From a virus, in the IMG/VR virus record IMGVR_UViG_3300001533_001861, positions 1 to 28,085 of that record: DNA of 28,085 nucleotides, one strand, 5' to 3'. The notes below the pieces were generated by a model. That model was given only the letters and a program-made list of their open reading frames with translations. It ran no database searches and was not told where the DNA came from. A program made the translations under genes and the position numbers. Position 1 is the stretch's first letter. Every line of letters begins with the position of its first letter. Below, in pieces: positions 7,801-14,168 of this stretch.

Positions 7801-9280
7801 TTCTATTAGGATTCATGGCGATATAAACAAGCAAGAACACCTAATAAAAGCTCAAGAATATATAAAATCTTTTGGTATTGATGCTAAAATTATTAAATAT
7901 AATAAAGATAAAAATGATGTTAGATGTGCTTTGTATATAACATCAAGATTCTTTTATGAGTTTTTACGACATAATGATTTATTAAAACAAAAGTCACACG
8001 ATATAACAATACCTTTAAGTATAAGAAAATCTTCATCTAATATCATAGCTTCTTTTATTGATGGCTATGCTGCCGCCGACGGATGTACAAAGGGTCACGC
8101 TAGAAGTTTTTGTACAACCTCAAAACTGATGGCCTCACAATTAATCCAATGCCTAAGAGCAATCGGAATAGATTGCAAAATGAGATTGATGCCCCCAACG
8201 CCAACATCCTATGGTTCTGCTATGAGATATTGGATACAAGAAAGACTAGGTAGAAATTCAGAATATCTAAATAAAAACAAGTATTATAAATACTACAAAC
8301 TATTAGATCAATTAAAACTAAATTCTTTTGGTGTGGATTTGGTGGTAGATATTCGAGATTCATCGTGTGATACTTATGATATTAGTGTAGATCACGAAGA
8401 CCATACATATTTGGCCAATTCGTATGTATCCCACAATACCTCTAGCTCTATGCTTGGAACATCATCTGGTATCCATCCACATCACGCCAAACGCTATATA
8501 AGACACGTACAGGCCAATATTTTAGAAGCTCCATATCAACACTTCAAAGTTTATAACCCGCAAGCCTGCGAGAAGTCTTGCTGGTCAGCCAATAATACTG
8601 ATGAAGTTATTAAGTTTCCAATAGAGGTCCCAGATGGATCAAAACTAAAAAATCAACTACCAGCAGTAGAAATGTTAGAAGTGGTTAAAAATACTCAAAG
8701 AAATTGGGTTAATTCTGGTAAAAATAAACAATTATGTACTCAAGAGTTTTTAAACCACAATGTGAGTAATACTGTTACAGTCAAACCAGACGAATGGAAT
8801 GCTGTAACGAAATATATTTATGATAATAGAAAGTATTTTGCAGGAATAAGTTTGATTCCTCAAAGTGGAGATAAAGATTACCCACAAGCTCCATTTACTA
8901 CTGTTTATACCAGTAGAGAAATTGTGAAAGAATACGGAGACGCAGCCTTATGGTGCTCTGGTCTAATAGAATTAGCATTAAGCACATTTGATAATAATGT
9001 ATGGGCTGCTTGTGATTATGTCAGTATGAATCAGGCAAAAAATGTGGATTCTCCAGAAAAACTGGTATTTATTACAAAGGTGAAAAATTTTGCTGGTAAA
9101 TATTTTGATGGAGACATTAAAAGACTAACATACTGTATGAAAGACGTATATAATTGGAAAATATACTGTGATTTATTGAATACTTTTAATAAAGTTGATT
9201 ATACCCAATTGTTAGAGACGGAGGATAATACCGCAGGAATAGAAGAGGTTAGTTGTGCGGGCGGCGCTTGTGTAATCTGA
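4898..9280 (+). CDS. nrdJ: Adenosylcobalamin-dependent (class II) ribonucleotide reductase with two inteins
   Basis: The precursor is 1460 residues. Removing inteins at residues 326-682 and 810-1180 leaves 732 residues, close to the monomeric Lactobacillus-type NrdJ. It reduces ribonucleotides to deoxyribonucleotides using a B12-generated thiyl radical, with no NrdB partner and no oxygen requirement. Visible features: N-terminal KYARWL segment; C89 in LYNCT and C703 in WQGCNL (redox pair); a GSGTGFSV loop; the NPCVEI active site in which C683 is the radical cysteine; PEGTSSSMLGTSSGIHP phosphate-binding region; and a C-terminal CAGGAC tail that would re-reduce the active site. AGGAG at 4888-4892 precedes the ATG. 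The key catalytic loops are precisely those interrupted by inteins, so activity depends on protein splicing. Confidence 0.95.
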   Translation: MSALQELQNYTFVSKYARWLEDKQRRETWKEAVERVKNMMHTMYADKNIADEINWAYDIMYKKKVLGSQRCLQFGGDPILKRNAKLYNCTASYCDRLRFFQECFWLLLCGSGTGFSVQKHHIAKLPSLSLKPKDKDQGIKYIIEDSIEGWADALGVLLSSYFVKPSEERFEQYKDEYVIFDYSEIRPQGSTLSSGVGKAPGFEPLQKGLEKIRVLLDRCVANGQKKIRPIDAYDIVMHSSDAVLSGGVRRSASLALFSDDDQEMIKAKTGNWFIDNPQRARSNNSVLLLKDGTSFEKFASLMESVKEFGEPGFIWSDSTEIVFNPCVVGDSLVATKHGLSLVDELIDKPFDALVDGELYSSLKGFWKTGTKDVIELEFVSGRKLRVTPNHKIMTTQGWKEAKDITCKNEIIINNHRSFHTSINIENKEYKKGYLLGSFLGDGNYSKKSGQLKWWGEEKDEYRSEAYDMLSDIGWLNNHNSKDTNNVSVYASISCQKLLSFAEQRNCMVGSSKRLTKKALSGTWDYISGLIGGYFDADGTVSVNHVKGCSLRIWSVQLENLENLQIALNSLGIYSKIYKERLSAGHRLMPDGNGGEKEYFCETGHELCISCDNIVKFHELIPLKNKAKSEKIQQIVSGYKRLPNRTNFTDKLINKTFVGVLDVYDCTVEDIHAFDNDGVYVHNCVEISLWPVNEKTGQSGWQGCNLSTINCSSIEDEIDFYERCKAAAIIGTLQAGFTKLEYLGKNTEQIFEREALLGVSLTGIMEKHDLVLSEKVLRQGAKIAVDTNKEMAKKIGINQAARVTCLKPEGCLAKETMVTSNYGILSLEEMGDIYGDEWQSLDNTMVATDKSNQKASKFFVNGYKPTKIILTSGGIELESTLNHKFRTLTEEGQYIWKTAEELSVGDILPYRLGAYSGGSDQTLNIPNIEISSHASRLNMDINLPNIIDTNFAWFLGLYTGDGSNHPGKYSIRIHGDINKQEHLIKAQEYIKSFGIDAKIIKYNKDKNDVRCALYITSRFFYEFLRHNDLLKQKSHDITIPLSIRKSSSNIIASFIDGYAAADGCTKGHARSFCTTSKLMASQLIQCLRAIGIDCKMRLMPPTPTSYGSAMRYWIQERLGRNSEYLNKNKYYKYYKLLDQLKLNSFGVDLVVDIRDSSCDTYDISVDHEDHTYLANSYVSHNTSSSMLGTSSGIHPHHAKRYIRHVQANILEAPYQHFKVYNPQACEKSCWSANNTDEVIKFPIEVPDGSKLKNQLPAVEMLEVVKNTQRNWVNSGKNKQLCTQEFLNHNVSNTVTVKPDEWNAVTKYIYDNRKYFAGISLIPQSGDKDYPQAPFTTVYTSREIVKEYGDAALWCSGLIELALSTFDNNVWAACDYVSMNQAKNVDSPEKLVFITKVKNFAGKYFDGDIKRLTYCMKDVYNWKIYCDLLNTFNKVDYTQLLETEDNTAGIEEVSCAGGACVI
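5873..6943 (+). mobile_element. Intein 1 in NrdJ (class 1, LAGLIDADG endonuclease)
   Basis: 357 codons in frame. It starts with Cys (CVVGDSLV, block A) right after FNP and ends VYVHN just before Cys of CVEISLW, giving the spliced junction NP-CVEI. Block B is LRVTPNHKIMT (Thr and His present); block F is VYDCTVEDIHAF. Two LAGLIDADG motifs, GYLLGSFLGDG (intein residues 107-117) and GLIGGYFDADG (203-213), mark an apparently intact homing endonuclease. The +1 nucleophile of splicing is the reductase's own radical-forming cysteine. Confidence 0.93.
7325..8437 (+). mobile_element. Intein 2 in NrdJ (class 1, LAGLIDADG endonuclease)
   Basis: 371 codons in frame. It starts with Cys (CLAKETMVTSNYG) after CLKPEG and ends SYVSHN before Thr of TSSSMLG, so splicing restores PEG-TSSSMLGTSSG. 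Block B is ELESTLNHKF, with Ser-Thr-Leu-Asn-His in place of the usual TxxH; block F is TYDISVDHEDHTYL. LAGLIDADG motifs are WFLGLYTGDG (intein residues 143-152) and IASFIDGYAAADG (241-253). The +1 residue is Thr. It has little visible similarity to intein 1 outside the standard blocks, suggesting independent acquisition. Confidence 0.93.
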
Positions 9281-9293
9281 TCCCCTTATTCAC

Positions 9294-9297
9294 GAGG
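9294..9297 (+). promoter_or_regulatory. Shine-Dalgarno deciding the PhoH start
   Basis: GAGG at 9294-9297 lies 6 nt before the TTG at 9304. It supports that TTG as the phoH start rather than the TTG at 9253, which lies inside the end of nrdJ and adds 17 residues that do not look like PhoH. Confidence 0.6.
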
Positions 9298-9303
9298 TAT
9301 ACC

Positions 9304-11274
9304 TTGAGAAAAAATACTAAAGCTAAGAGAAAATCTAAGGTTATTGATGGTACTAATCCTTTAACACCACCAGAAATTGGTCATGTTTATAGAAATAAAT
9401 TAAAACCTCGTACTAATAACCAAAAAGAATATATCAGAACTATTGCGGAAAATACCGTAACATTTTGTCAAGGTGCGGCTGGCACCGGAAAAACGCATAT
9501 CGCTGTTGGTATGGGTTTAGAATATTTAATTGATGAAAAAGTTAAGAAAATTATTATTACTAGGCCGGTGGTTGAAAGTGGAGAAAAAATTGGTTATTTG
9601 CCTGGACCACAACCTATGGATGCAAAAATACTAACTCCGTCTGGGTGGGTATTAATGGGAGACATTAAGATTGGAGACATGGTAATTAGTCGAGACGGAC
9701 TGGCCACTAAGGTGCTAGGCGTTTTTCCAAAGGGTATAAAAACAGTATATAAAATCACCACAACAGATGGCAGAACAACAGAGTGCTGTTCAGATCATCT
9801 ATGGCTTACTCAGACGGCGGCTGACAGAAAAAGAAAAAGGGAAGGGTCTGTCAAAACAACCAAAGAAATATCTCTTTCTCTATTAAATGATAAAAATAAA
9901 ATTAATCACTTTTTACCAAGAAATGAACCAGTACACTTTGCACAACAAGAATTACCTATGTCCGCATACTCTCTAGGGGTTCTTTTGGGAGACGGAAGTC
10001 TATCTAATAGTATTACGTTTTCCAATACTGATAATGAGTTAATAGCAAGGGTAAATGAGGAAATGGCCCTCATAGGCTGCTATTGCGTCAAACAGTTACT
10101 AGATAGAATATCATATAATATTAGATCCAATCTACATAGCAAGAAAACAGCCAAACAGGTTTGTATGACAAACAGTAATACTGGAGAAATTACTAAATAT
10201 AGTTCAGTGGGCATAGCGTCTCAAAACCTAGCATTAAATAATAATACCCTGCAAGCTAGATGCAGAAGATTGTCTTCTGTTGGAGATGTTCAATATTCCT
10301 TTGAAAAACTAAATAAAACATATACTAATCCAGCCAAAGAAATTATATATAATCTTGGTATTTTAGGCACAAAAGCTATAAATAAATCTATTCCAAATAT
10401 CTATAAATACTCATCGATTACAGATAGGCTAGAATTACTCAGGGGACTTATGGATACAGATGGTAGTGTTAAAGAGAGTACCGGAGAAGCTTCTTTTTGT
10501 ACTATATCTAAACAATTGGCTCAAGATGTAATAGAACTAGTACAATCTCTTGGAGGTAAGGCTAGATTAATATCTAGAAATCGTGTTGGTAAAACGAATA
10601 TACTAAAGAAATCTAATAGAGTAATAACATCTAGACATATTAGTTATCAATTCAACATAACTCTACCAAATAATATGAATCCATTTTATATATCTAGAAA
10701 AGCTAAAAAATATAAGAATAATTTTATGCAAGGCATTGGTATATCCGAGATTGTGGAAGTGGGAGCCAAACCCGTACAGTGCATCAGAGTTGAACACCCA
10801 GAACACCTATATATTACTGATAATTATCTTGTTACTCATAACACCGCCGAAGAAAAATTACATCCTTATCTATTACCTATTCTGGACGAAGTATGTCATT
10901 TTATTCCGATGAGTCAATATGCTTCGTTAAAACTTAATAATCGTATCGAAATTGTTCCATTGGGACTGATGAGAGGCAGAAATTTTCATGATTGTTTTAT
11001 CATAGCAGACGAGTGTCAGAATGCTTCGTACGATCAACTAAAAATGTTGTTGACACGTACTGGCATGAATAGTAAAATGATTTTGACTGGAGATATAACT
11101 CAGTCCGATTTACAAAGACATATGAGGGGCGGATTTTTAGAACTAATTAATGCACTAGAAGGCATAGAAGGTATTGGAATTTCTATTCTAGATAATTCTG
11201 ATATTGTACGTAATCCTATAATTGCTTCTATATTGTATAGATTAGAAAACTACGAAAATGAAGAGCAAAAATAA
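9304..11274 (+). CDS. phoH: PhoH-like ATPase with a class 3 intein
   Basis: The precursor is 656 residues from the TTG at 9304. Excising 412 intein residues (102-513) leaves 244, the usual size of a phage PhoH-like P-loop ATPase. Walker A is GAAGTGKT (residues 57-64), followed by the IITRPVVESGEKIGYLPG motif; after the intein come TAEEKLHPYL, a Walker B-type IIADECQNAS, and the LTGDITQSD motif. All are in PhoH order. PhoH is a predicted RNA/DNA-acting ATPase, frequent in phages and often induced by phosphate starvation in bacteria; its exact job in phages is not established. It follows nrdJ closely and overlaps the HNH gene by 17 nt. A basic N-terminal stretch (KNTKAKRKSK) is present. Confidence 0.92.
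   Translation: MRKNTKAKRKSKVIDGTNPLTPPEIGHVYRNKLKPRTNNQKEYIRTIAENTVTFCQGAAGTGKTHIAVGMGLEYLIDEKVKKIIITRPVVESGEKIGYLPGPQPMDAKILTPSGWVLMGDIKIGDMVISRDGLATKVLGVFPKGIKTVYKITTTDGRTTECCSDHLWLTQTAADRKRKREGSVKTTKEISLSLLNDKNKINHFLPRNEPVHFAQQELPMSAYSLGVLLGDGSLSNSITFSNTDNELIARVNEEMALIGCYCVKQLLDRISYNIRSNLHSKKTAKQVCMTNSNTGEITKYSSVGIASQNLALNNNTLQARCRRLSSVGDVQYSFEKLNKTYTNPAKEIIYNLGILGTKAINKSIPNIYKYSSITDRLELLRGLMDTDGSVKESTGEASFCTISKQLAQDVIELVQSLGGKARLISRNRVGKTNILKKSNRVITSRHISYQFNITLPNNMNPFYISRKAKKYKNNFMQGIGISEIVEVGAKPVQCIRVEHPEHLYITDNYLVTHNTAEEKLHPYLLPILDEVCHFIPMSQYASLKLNNRIEIVPLGLMRGRNFHDCFIIADECQNASYDQLKMLLTRTGMNSKMILTGDITQSDLQRHMRGGFLELINALEGIEGIGISILDNSDIVRNPIIASILYRLENYENEEQK
9607..10842 (+). mobile_element. 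Class 3 intein in PhoH (Pro1, WCT triad, LAGLIDADG endonuclease)
   Basis: 412 codons inserted between YLPG and TAEEKLHPYL. The first residue is Pro (PQPMDAKILTPSGW), not Cys or Ser, so a class 1 N-S acyl shift is impossible. The class 3 signature is present: Trp66 two residues after His64 in block B (SDHLWLT), Cys392 at block F position 4 (VQCIRV), and Thr410 in the terminal VTHN, with Thr as +1. LAGLIDADG motifs are SLGVLLGDG (intein residues 122-130) and LRGLMDTDG (278-286). Confidence 0.9.
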
Positions 11275-11836
11275 TTCTTGTTTATTATTAAATGCTGATT
11301 ATAGTCCTTTATCTATCATAGATTGGAAAAAAGCTTTAACATGGTCTATTCGTTATGATCATAATCCAAAATATGGTATAGATATTATTGACTTTTACAA
11401 AGATGATCATATTGTCGGTGTTAATAACAAAAAATACCCTATTCCAGCAGTAGCCAGAACTAAACGATTCTTTAAGATTAAAGATTCGGTATTAATTTTT
11501 TCTCGTAAAAATATTTTTTTGAGAGACAATTATACTTGTCAATATTGTAATAAACAATTCGAAAATAAACAATTGACATATGATCATGTAATACCAAAAT
11601 CTAAATGGAACTATGAATACGGTTCGCCAACGGTATGGACAAATATAGTTACGGCATGTGTCGCTTGCAATAGAACGAAGGGCAATAGATCGCCAAAACA
11701 AGCAAATATGAGTCTAATCAACTTACCTTATAAACCTAATAAAACTAATAAATATCTACCGATATCTCATCATTTAAGAAAAAGAGCATATATACCATCA
11801 GAATGGACTATCTATCTGCCTTCATCTTATTTGTAG
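11258..11836 (+). CDS. HNH endonuclease
   Basis: 192 residues. The C-terminal half is a zinc-stabilised HNH nuclease: CQYC (C94, C97), the LTYDHVIPKSK motif with catalytic His110, Asn129 in WTNIV, and CVACN (C134, C137, Asn138) followed by RTKGNRSP. The N-terminal part (LLLNADYSPLSIIDWKKAL, then FSRKNIFLRDN before the zinc site) matches the widespread bacterial/phage HNH family of about 170-190 residues (COG1403/McrA-like). It would make double-strand breaks or nicks; the target is unknown. It overlaps the phoH end by 17 nt. Candidate roles are a free-standing homing endonuclease or a packaging/host-DNA degradation nuclease. It is the last gene before a promoter, so it probably ends this operon. 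Confidence 0.9.
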   Translation: MKSKNNSCLLLNADYSPLSIIDWKKALTWSIRYDHNPKYGIDIIDFYKDDHIVGVNNKKYPIPAVARTKRFFKIKDSVLIFSRKNIFLRDNYTCQYCNKQFENKQLTYDHVIPKSKWNYEYGSPTVWTNIVTACVACNRTKGNRSPKQANMSLINLPYKPNKTNKYLPISHHLRKRAYIPSEWTIYLPSSYL

Positions 11837-11839
11837 ATC

Positions 11840-11867
11840 TTGACAAAAAAAACAGATTGCTTACTAT
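11840..11867 (+). promoter_or_regulatory. Sigma70-type promoter before the small-gene/recombination operon
   Basis: TTGACA (11840-11845, perfect -35) with TACTAT (11862-11867) 16 nt downstream; TATAAG at 11865-11870 is an alternative -10 with a long 19-nt spacer. It sits in the 53-nt gap after the HNH gene. AGGA at 11879-11882 lies 7 nt before the ATG at 11890. Confidence 0.65.
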
Positions 11868-11889
11868 AAGAATCATATAGGATTACATA

Positions 11890-12282
11890 ATGAACAGCTC
11901 TATTTTTTGCAGTAAACCGTCCGATAATAATCAAAAGTTTTTTTGCCTAAAAGGACAAGAAGATTTTTTAGATGAAAACGGAAACCCAAGAATTTCTGAT
12001 GGTAAATCAACACGAATTTTAGCTAAAATAACAAATACCAAAAAATCAAAGGACATTACCGCTAAAAACTATCAAACGTACATGATTATGTTTGAAGCAA
12101 ATAATAAGCCTTACAATCCAATCAATAGCGAGATTCAAAATAATTACAAATTTGTAAATTCTATATGTAAGCAAACATCTTTCTTTAAAGAAGTTAATCA
12201 AGAAGTCTTTAATAAGTATGTTAAATTTTTAAATACTCATAGTTTAGCCTGGCTAAAAGAAATCGAAAGAGATTTATTGTAA
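11890..12282 (+). CDS. Hypothetical protein, paralogue of the product at 12992-13414
   Basis: 130 residues, with a Shine-Dalgarno AGGA 7 nt upstream. No known domain is recognised. It shares a clear pattern with the product of 12992-13414: EDFLDENGNPR near residues 24-34, a central Lys-rich strand region, an NKPYNP motif (112-117 region of the alignment; NKLYNP in the partner), then FFKEVNQEVFNKYVKFL and a closing AWLKEIER. The shared order and lengths make a duplication likely. It is the first gene of its operon, which suggests early or abundant expression. Its end overlaps the next start (TAATG). Function unknown. Confidence 0.75.
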   Translation: MNSSIFCSKPSDNNQKFFCLKGQEDFLDENGNPRISDGKSTRILAKITNTKKSKDITAKNYQTYMIMFEANNKPYNPINSEIQNNYKFVNSICKQTSFFKEVNQEVFNKYVKFLNTHSLAWLKEIERDLL

Positions 12283-12632
12283 TGCCAAGTTATTCTTATA
12301 CCTGTAATGCTTGCAATATAGATTTTGAACTGTTTTCCTACATCAAAGATTACAACCCCAGACCAAGGTGTATTTCTTGTAATAGTAAAAACACAGAACG
12401 AAATTATATTGAGGATGCAGCAACAATAAACTGTTCTGTTAAAAAATCAGATAATGAATTAAAAACATTAGGAGATTTAGCTAATAGAAATAGAGATAGA
12501 CTGAGTGATAATCAAAAAGCCGATTTGGAATATAAGCACAATAAATATAAAGATGATAGATTTAAAAGCAATACAAACCTACCCAAAGGTATGAAAAAAT
12601 TAAAAAGACAACCAAAAACTAAATGGACATAA
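12282..12632 (+). CDS. FmdB-like zinc ribbon protein
   Basis: 116 residues. The N-terminus MPSYSYTCNACNIDFELF with C8, C11, C30 and C33 matches the FmdB/CxxC_CxxC_SSSS regulatory zinc ribbon (typically MPxYxYxCxxCGxxFE and then CPxC). The remaining 80 residues are highly charged, with a basic C-terminus (GMKKLKRQPKTKW), and are not part of the family core. FmdB-type proteins are suspected transcriptional regulators, and phages often carry them; direct function is unproven. It starts at a TAATG overlap with the preceding gene and ends one nucleotide before the next ATG, so it is firmly part of the operon. Confidence 0.8.
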   Translation: MPSYSYTCNACNIDFELFSYIKDYNPRPRCISCNSKNTERNYIEDAATINCSVKKSDNELKTLGDLANRNRDRLSDNQKADLEYKHNKYKDDRFKSNTNLPKGMKKLKRQPKTKWT

Positions 12633-12633
12633 A

Positions 12634-13041
12634 ATGGAAGATAATATACCCGAATCTGGCAATGTAAATGATGCTATTAATAATATTTATGAATTTTTTG
12701 ATTCAAGAATTTTAGACGAACAAAAAACAGACCTATCTGGAGAATCACAAAAACTGATAGAATGTCCTCATGAATTAGTCTTTAAAATTGTAGCTAATGT
12801 CCTTGAAGAAAATGCAGAAGGGACGTTGGTGGGATCTAAAGAAATATACATGCAAAATTATCATATACCAGTACCATCTGGTAGTGATTATAAACTATTT
12901 TTGAATACTTTCTTTGGGTTCTTAGAACAGGCATTAAACACATCTGCCGACAAAACATACGAAGTTACAGAGTCAAAGGAAAACAAAAAAAATGAAAACA
13001 AACCCAAAACAAGAAAAAGAAAACCTAAGAAATCTCGATGA
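12634..13041 (+). CDS. Hypothetical acidic protein with a strongly basic C-terminal tail
   Basis: 135 residues. The first 110 are acidic and probably mainly helical (for example YEFFDSRILDEQ and LFLNTFFGFLEQAL); the last 23 (from about residue 113) are almost all Lys, Arg, Asn and Glu (ending KTRKRKPKKSR), a likely nucleic-acid-binding or disordered tail. No family is recognised. The tail is encoded in a stretch that overlaps the next gene by 50 nt in another frame. The last codons also contain a tempting ATGA, but that frame stops at once. Confidence 0.7.
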   Translation: MEDNIPESGNVNDAINNIYEFFDSRILDEQKTDLSGESQKLIECPHELVFKIVANVLEENAEGTLVGSKEIYMQNYHIPVPSGSDYKLFLNTFFGFLEQALNTSADKTYEVTESKENKKNENKPKTRKRKPKKSR

Positions 13042-13414
13042 ATTAGATTTCATCTTTTCTAGAAACCAAAATAGTAACACTTATTCAGAATTATTCTATA
13101 CTATAATTAACGATAATGATTTTTTGGATGACGATAACAATCCCAGAAGGTACAAAGATGACAATAAAGTTTATGCAAAAAAAATTATTACTAATAAATC
13201 CACAAAATTCTTAGTTAAAATTGATAATAGCAACAAATTGTATAATCCACTATCGTCGGTTTCTTCTATAAGATCAACAAAAATACCTCAAAGTATTGCT
13301 CTTCCAGAAAATAAATTCAAGCAAGTTAGTGAAAACGTGTTTAGTATGTATATACATTTTCTTAGATCAAAAAACGAAGCATGGCTTAATAATGCAGAAA
13401 GAGAGAATTTCTAA
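12992..13414 (+). CDS. Hypothetical protein, paralogue of the product at 11890-12282
   Basis: 140 residues. The only ATG in frame is at 12992, inside the preceding gene; AAAGGA at 12975-12980 lies 11 nt before it. The N-terminal 20 residues read the basic tail region of the upstream gene in another frame. The body resembles the product of 11890-12282: NDFLDDDNNPR, KVYAKKI, FLVKIDNSNKLYNP, FKQVSENVFSMYIHFL and AWLNNAER appear in the same order. That indicates an old duplication with two genes now between the copies. Function unknown. It ends at a TAATG overlap with the HTH-like gene. Confidence 0.72.
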   Translation: MKTNPKQEKENLRNLDELDFIFSRNQNSNTYSELFYTIINDNDFLDDDNNPRRYKDDNKVYAKKIITNKSTKFLVKIDNSNKLYNPLSSVSSIRSTKIPQSIALPENKFKQVSENVFSMYIHFLRSKNEAWLNNAERENF

Positions 13415-13746
13415 TGGCTAGACTAAATAAATTACAACTGTATAGTATTCGTTGGCTACAGAGCCAAGATAAAGATATAGCTTTTATCGCCAACGACCTA
13501 AAATTAACAGAAGATCAAGTCAAAAAGGCTATAGAAAAATTTGGATTAAATCAGCAAGATAAAAACATAAAAACAAAGCAGTCGAGTGCTGCTAAAAGCT
13601 TGATGATTTCCGAAACCATGAACAAAAAATCACCTAATGTATCTATTATGACTAAAGAGGCATCTATGTATAATGATACAGTAGCTAAGAATATCAATAA
13701 AGTTGAACTAAATAACAAAGGATACATTTTTAAACCCAAAAAATAA
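13414..13746 (+). CDS. Putative helix-turn-helix DNA-binding protein
   Basis: 110 residues. Residues 5-43 (LQLYSIRWLQSQDKDIAFIA, then NDLKLTEDQVKKAIEKF) have the spacing of a helix-turn-helix: a first helix, an IAxxLxL turn and a second helix beginning TEDQV, as in sigma-factor region 4 or GcrA-like domains. The rest is polar and basic, with a Lys-rich end (YIFKPKK). The gene is in the recombination operon, overlapping its neighbours at both ends by TAATG. A transcription or replication accessory role is plausible but inferred from the N-terminal pattern only. Confidence 0.65.
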   Translation: MARLNKLQLYSIRWLQSQDKDIAFIANDLKLTEDQVKKAIEKFGLNQQDKNIKTKQSSAAKSLMISETMNKKSPNVSIMTKEASMYNDTVAKNINKVELNNKGYIFKPKK

Positions 13747-14168
13747 TGAAAAAGTACTTATCTAAATACTCGAATGGGAAACAAGTTTCCGCAGCACAGT
13801 ATATAACAGAATTGATATGTGAGAAAAAAGCAGAAAAAGAAAAAAGGGATATTGGATACAAATTTTGGGTCAATAAAGAATGGTCTGCTTTTTATAGAAA
13901 TCAGATAGCTACAGCTAATAAACTGCTAAAAACATATAGTGATACGGCCATAGTTAAAGCTCTGAACAATCCAAAAACAGCAAGAACTTATTCGCTGCGG
14001 GCACCATTCTTGATCCCTATTATAGAAAGTGAACAAAAAAAAATAGATTCAGCGAATCAAACTTTAACTAAAAATTTTGACCGAAAAGAATCCATTAAAT
14101 TTAATCATAATAGCAAAAACAAAAAAAACATCATTAGCAAACTGAAGGATATCGACGATGGCAATTAA
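13746..14168 (+). CDS. Hypothetical protein upstream of the recombinase
   Basis: 140 residues, beginning at a TAATG overlap and overlapping the recA-like gene by 11 nt, which suggests translational coupling with the recombinase. N-terminal residues 1-35 (VSAAQYITELICEKKAEKEK) look like a charged helix; the centre has an aromatic region (YKFWVNKEWSAFYRNQI) and YSLRAPFLIPIIESEQ. The C-terminus is Lys/Asn-rich. The sequence resembles conserved unknown proteins in phage replication modules, but I cannot name a domain. A recombinase-loading or DNA-binding accessory would fit the position; this is inference. Confidence 0.7.
   Translation: MKKYLSKYSNGKQVSAAQYITELICEKKAEKEKRDIGYKFWVNKEWSAFYRNQIATANKLLKTYSDTAIVKALNNPKTARTYSLRAPFLIPIIESEQKKIDSANQTLTKNFDRKESIKFNHNSKNKKNIISKLKDIDDGN

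Noticed and set aside
9253-9303. Upstream TTG start for PhoH
   Set aside because: It would begin inside the functional CxxxxC tail of nrdJ and add Cys/Arg-rich residues atypical of PhoH; TTG 9304 has the Shine-Dalgarno.
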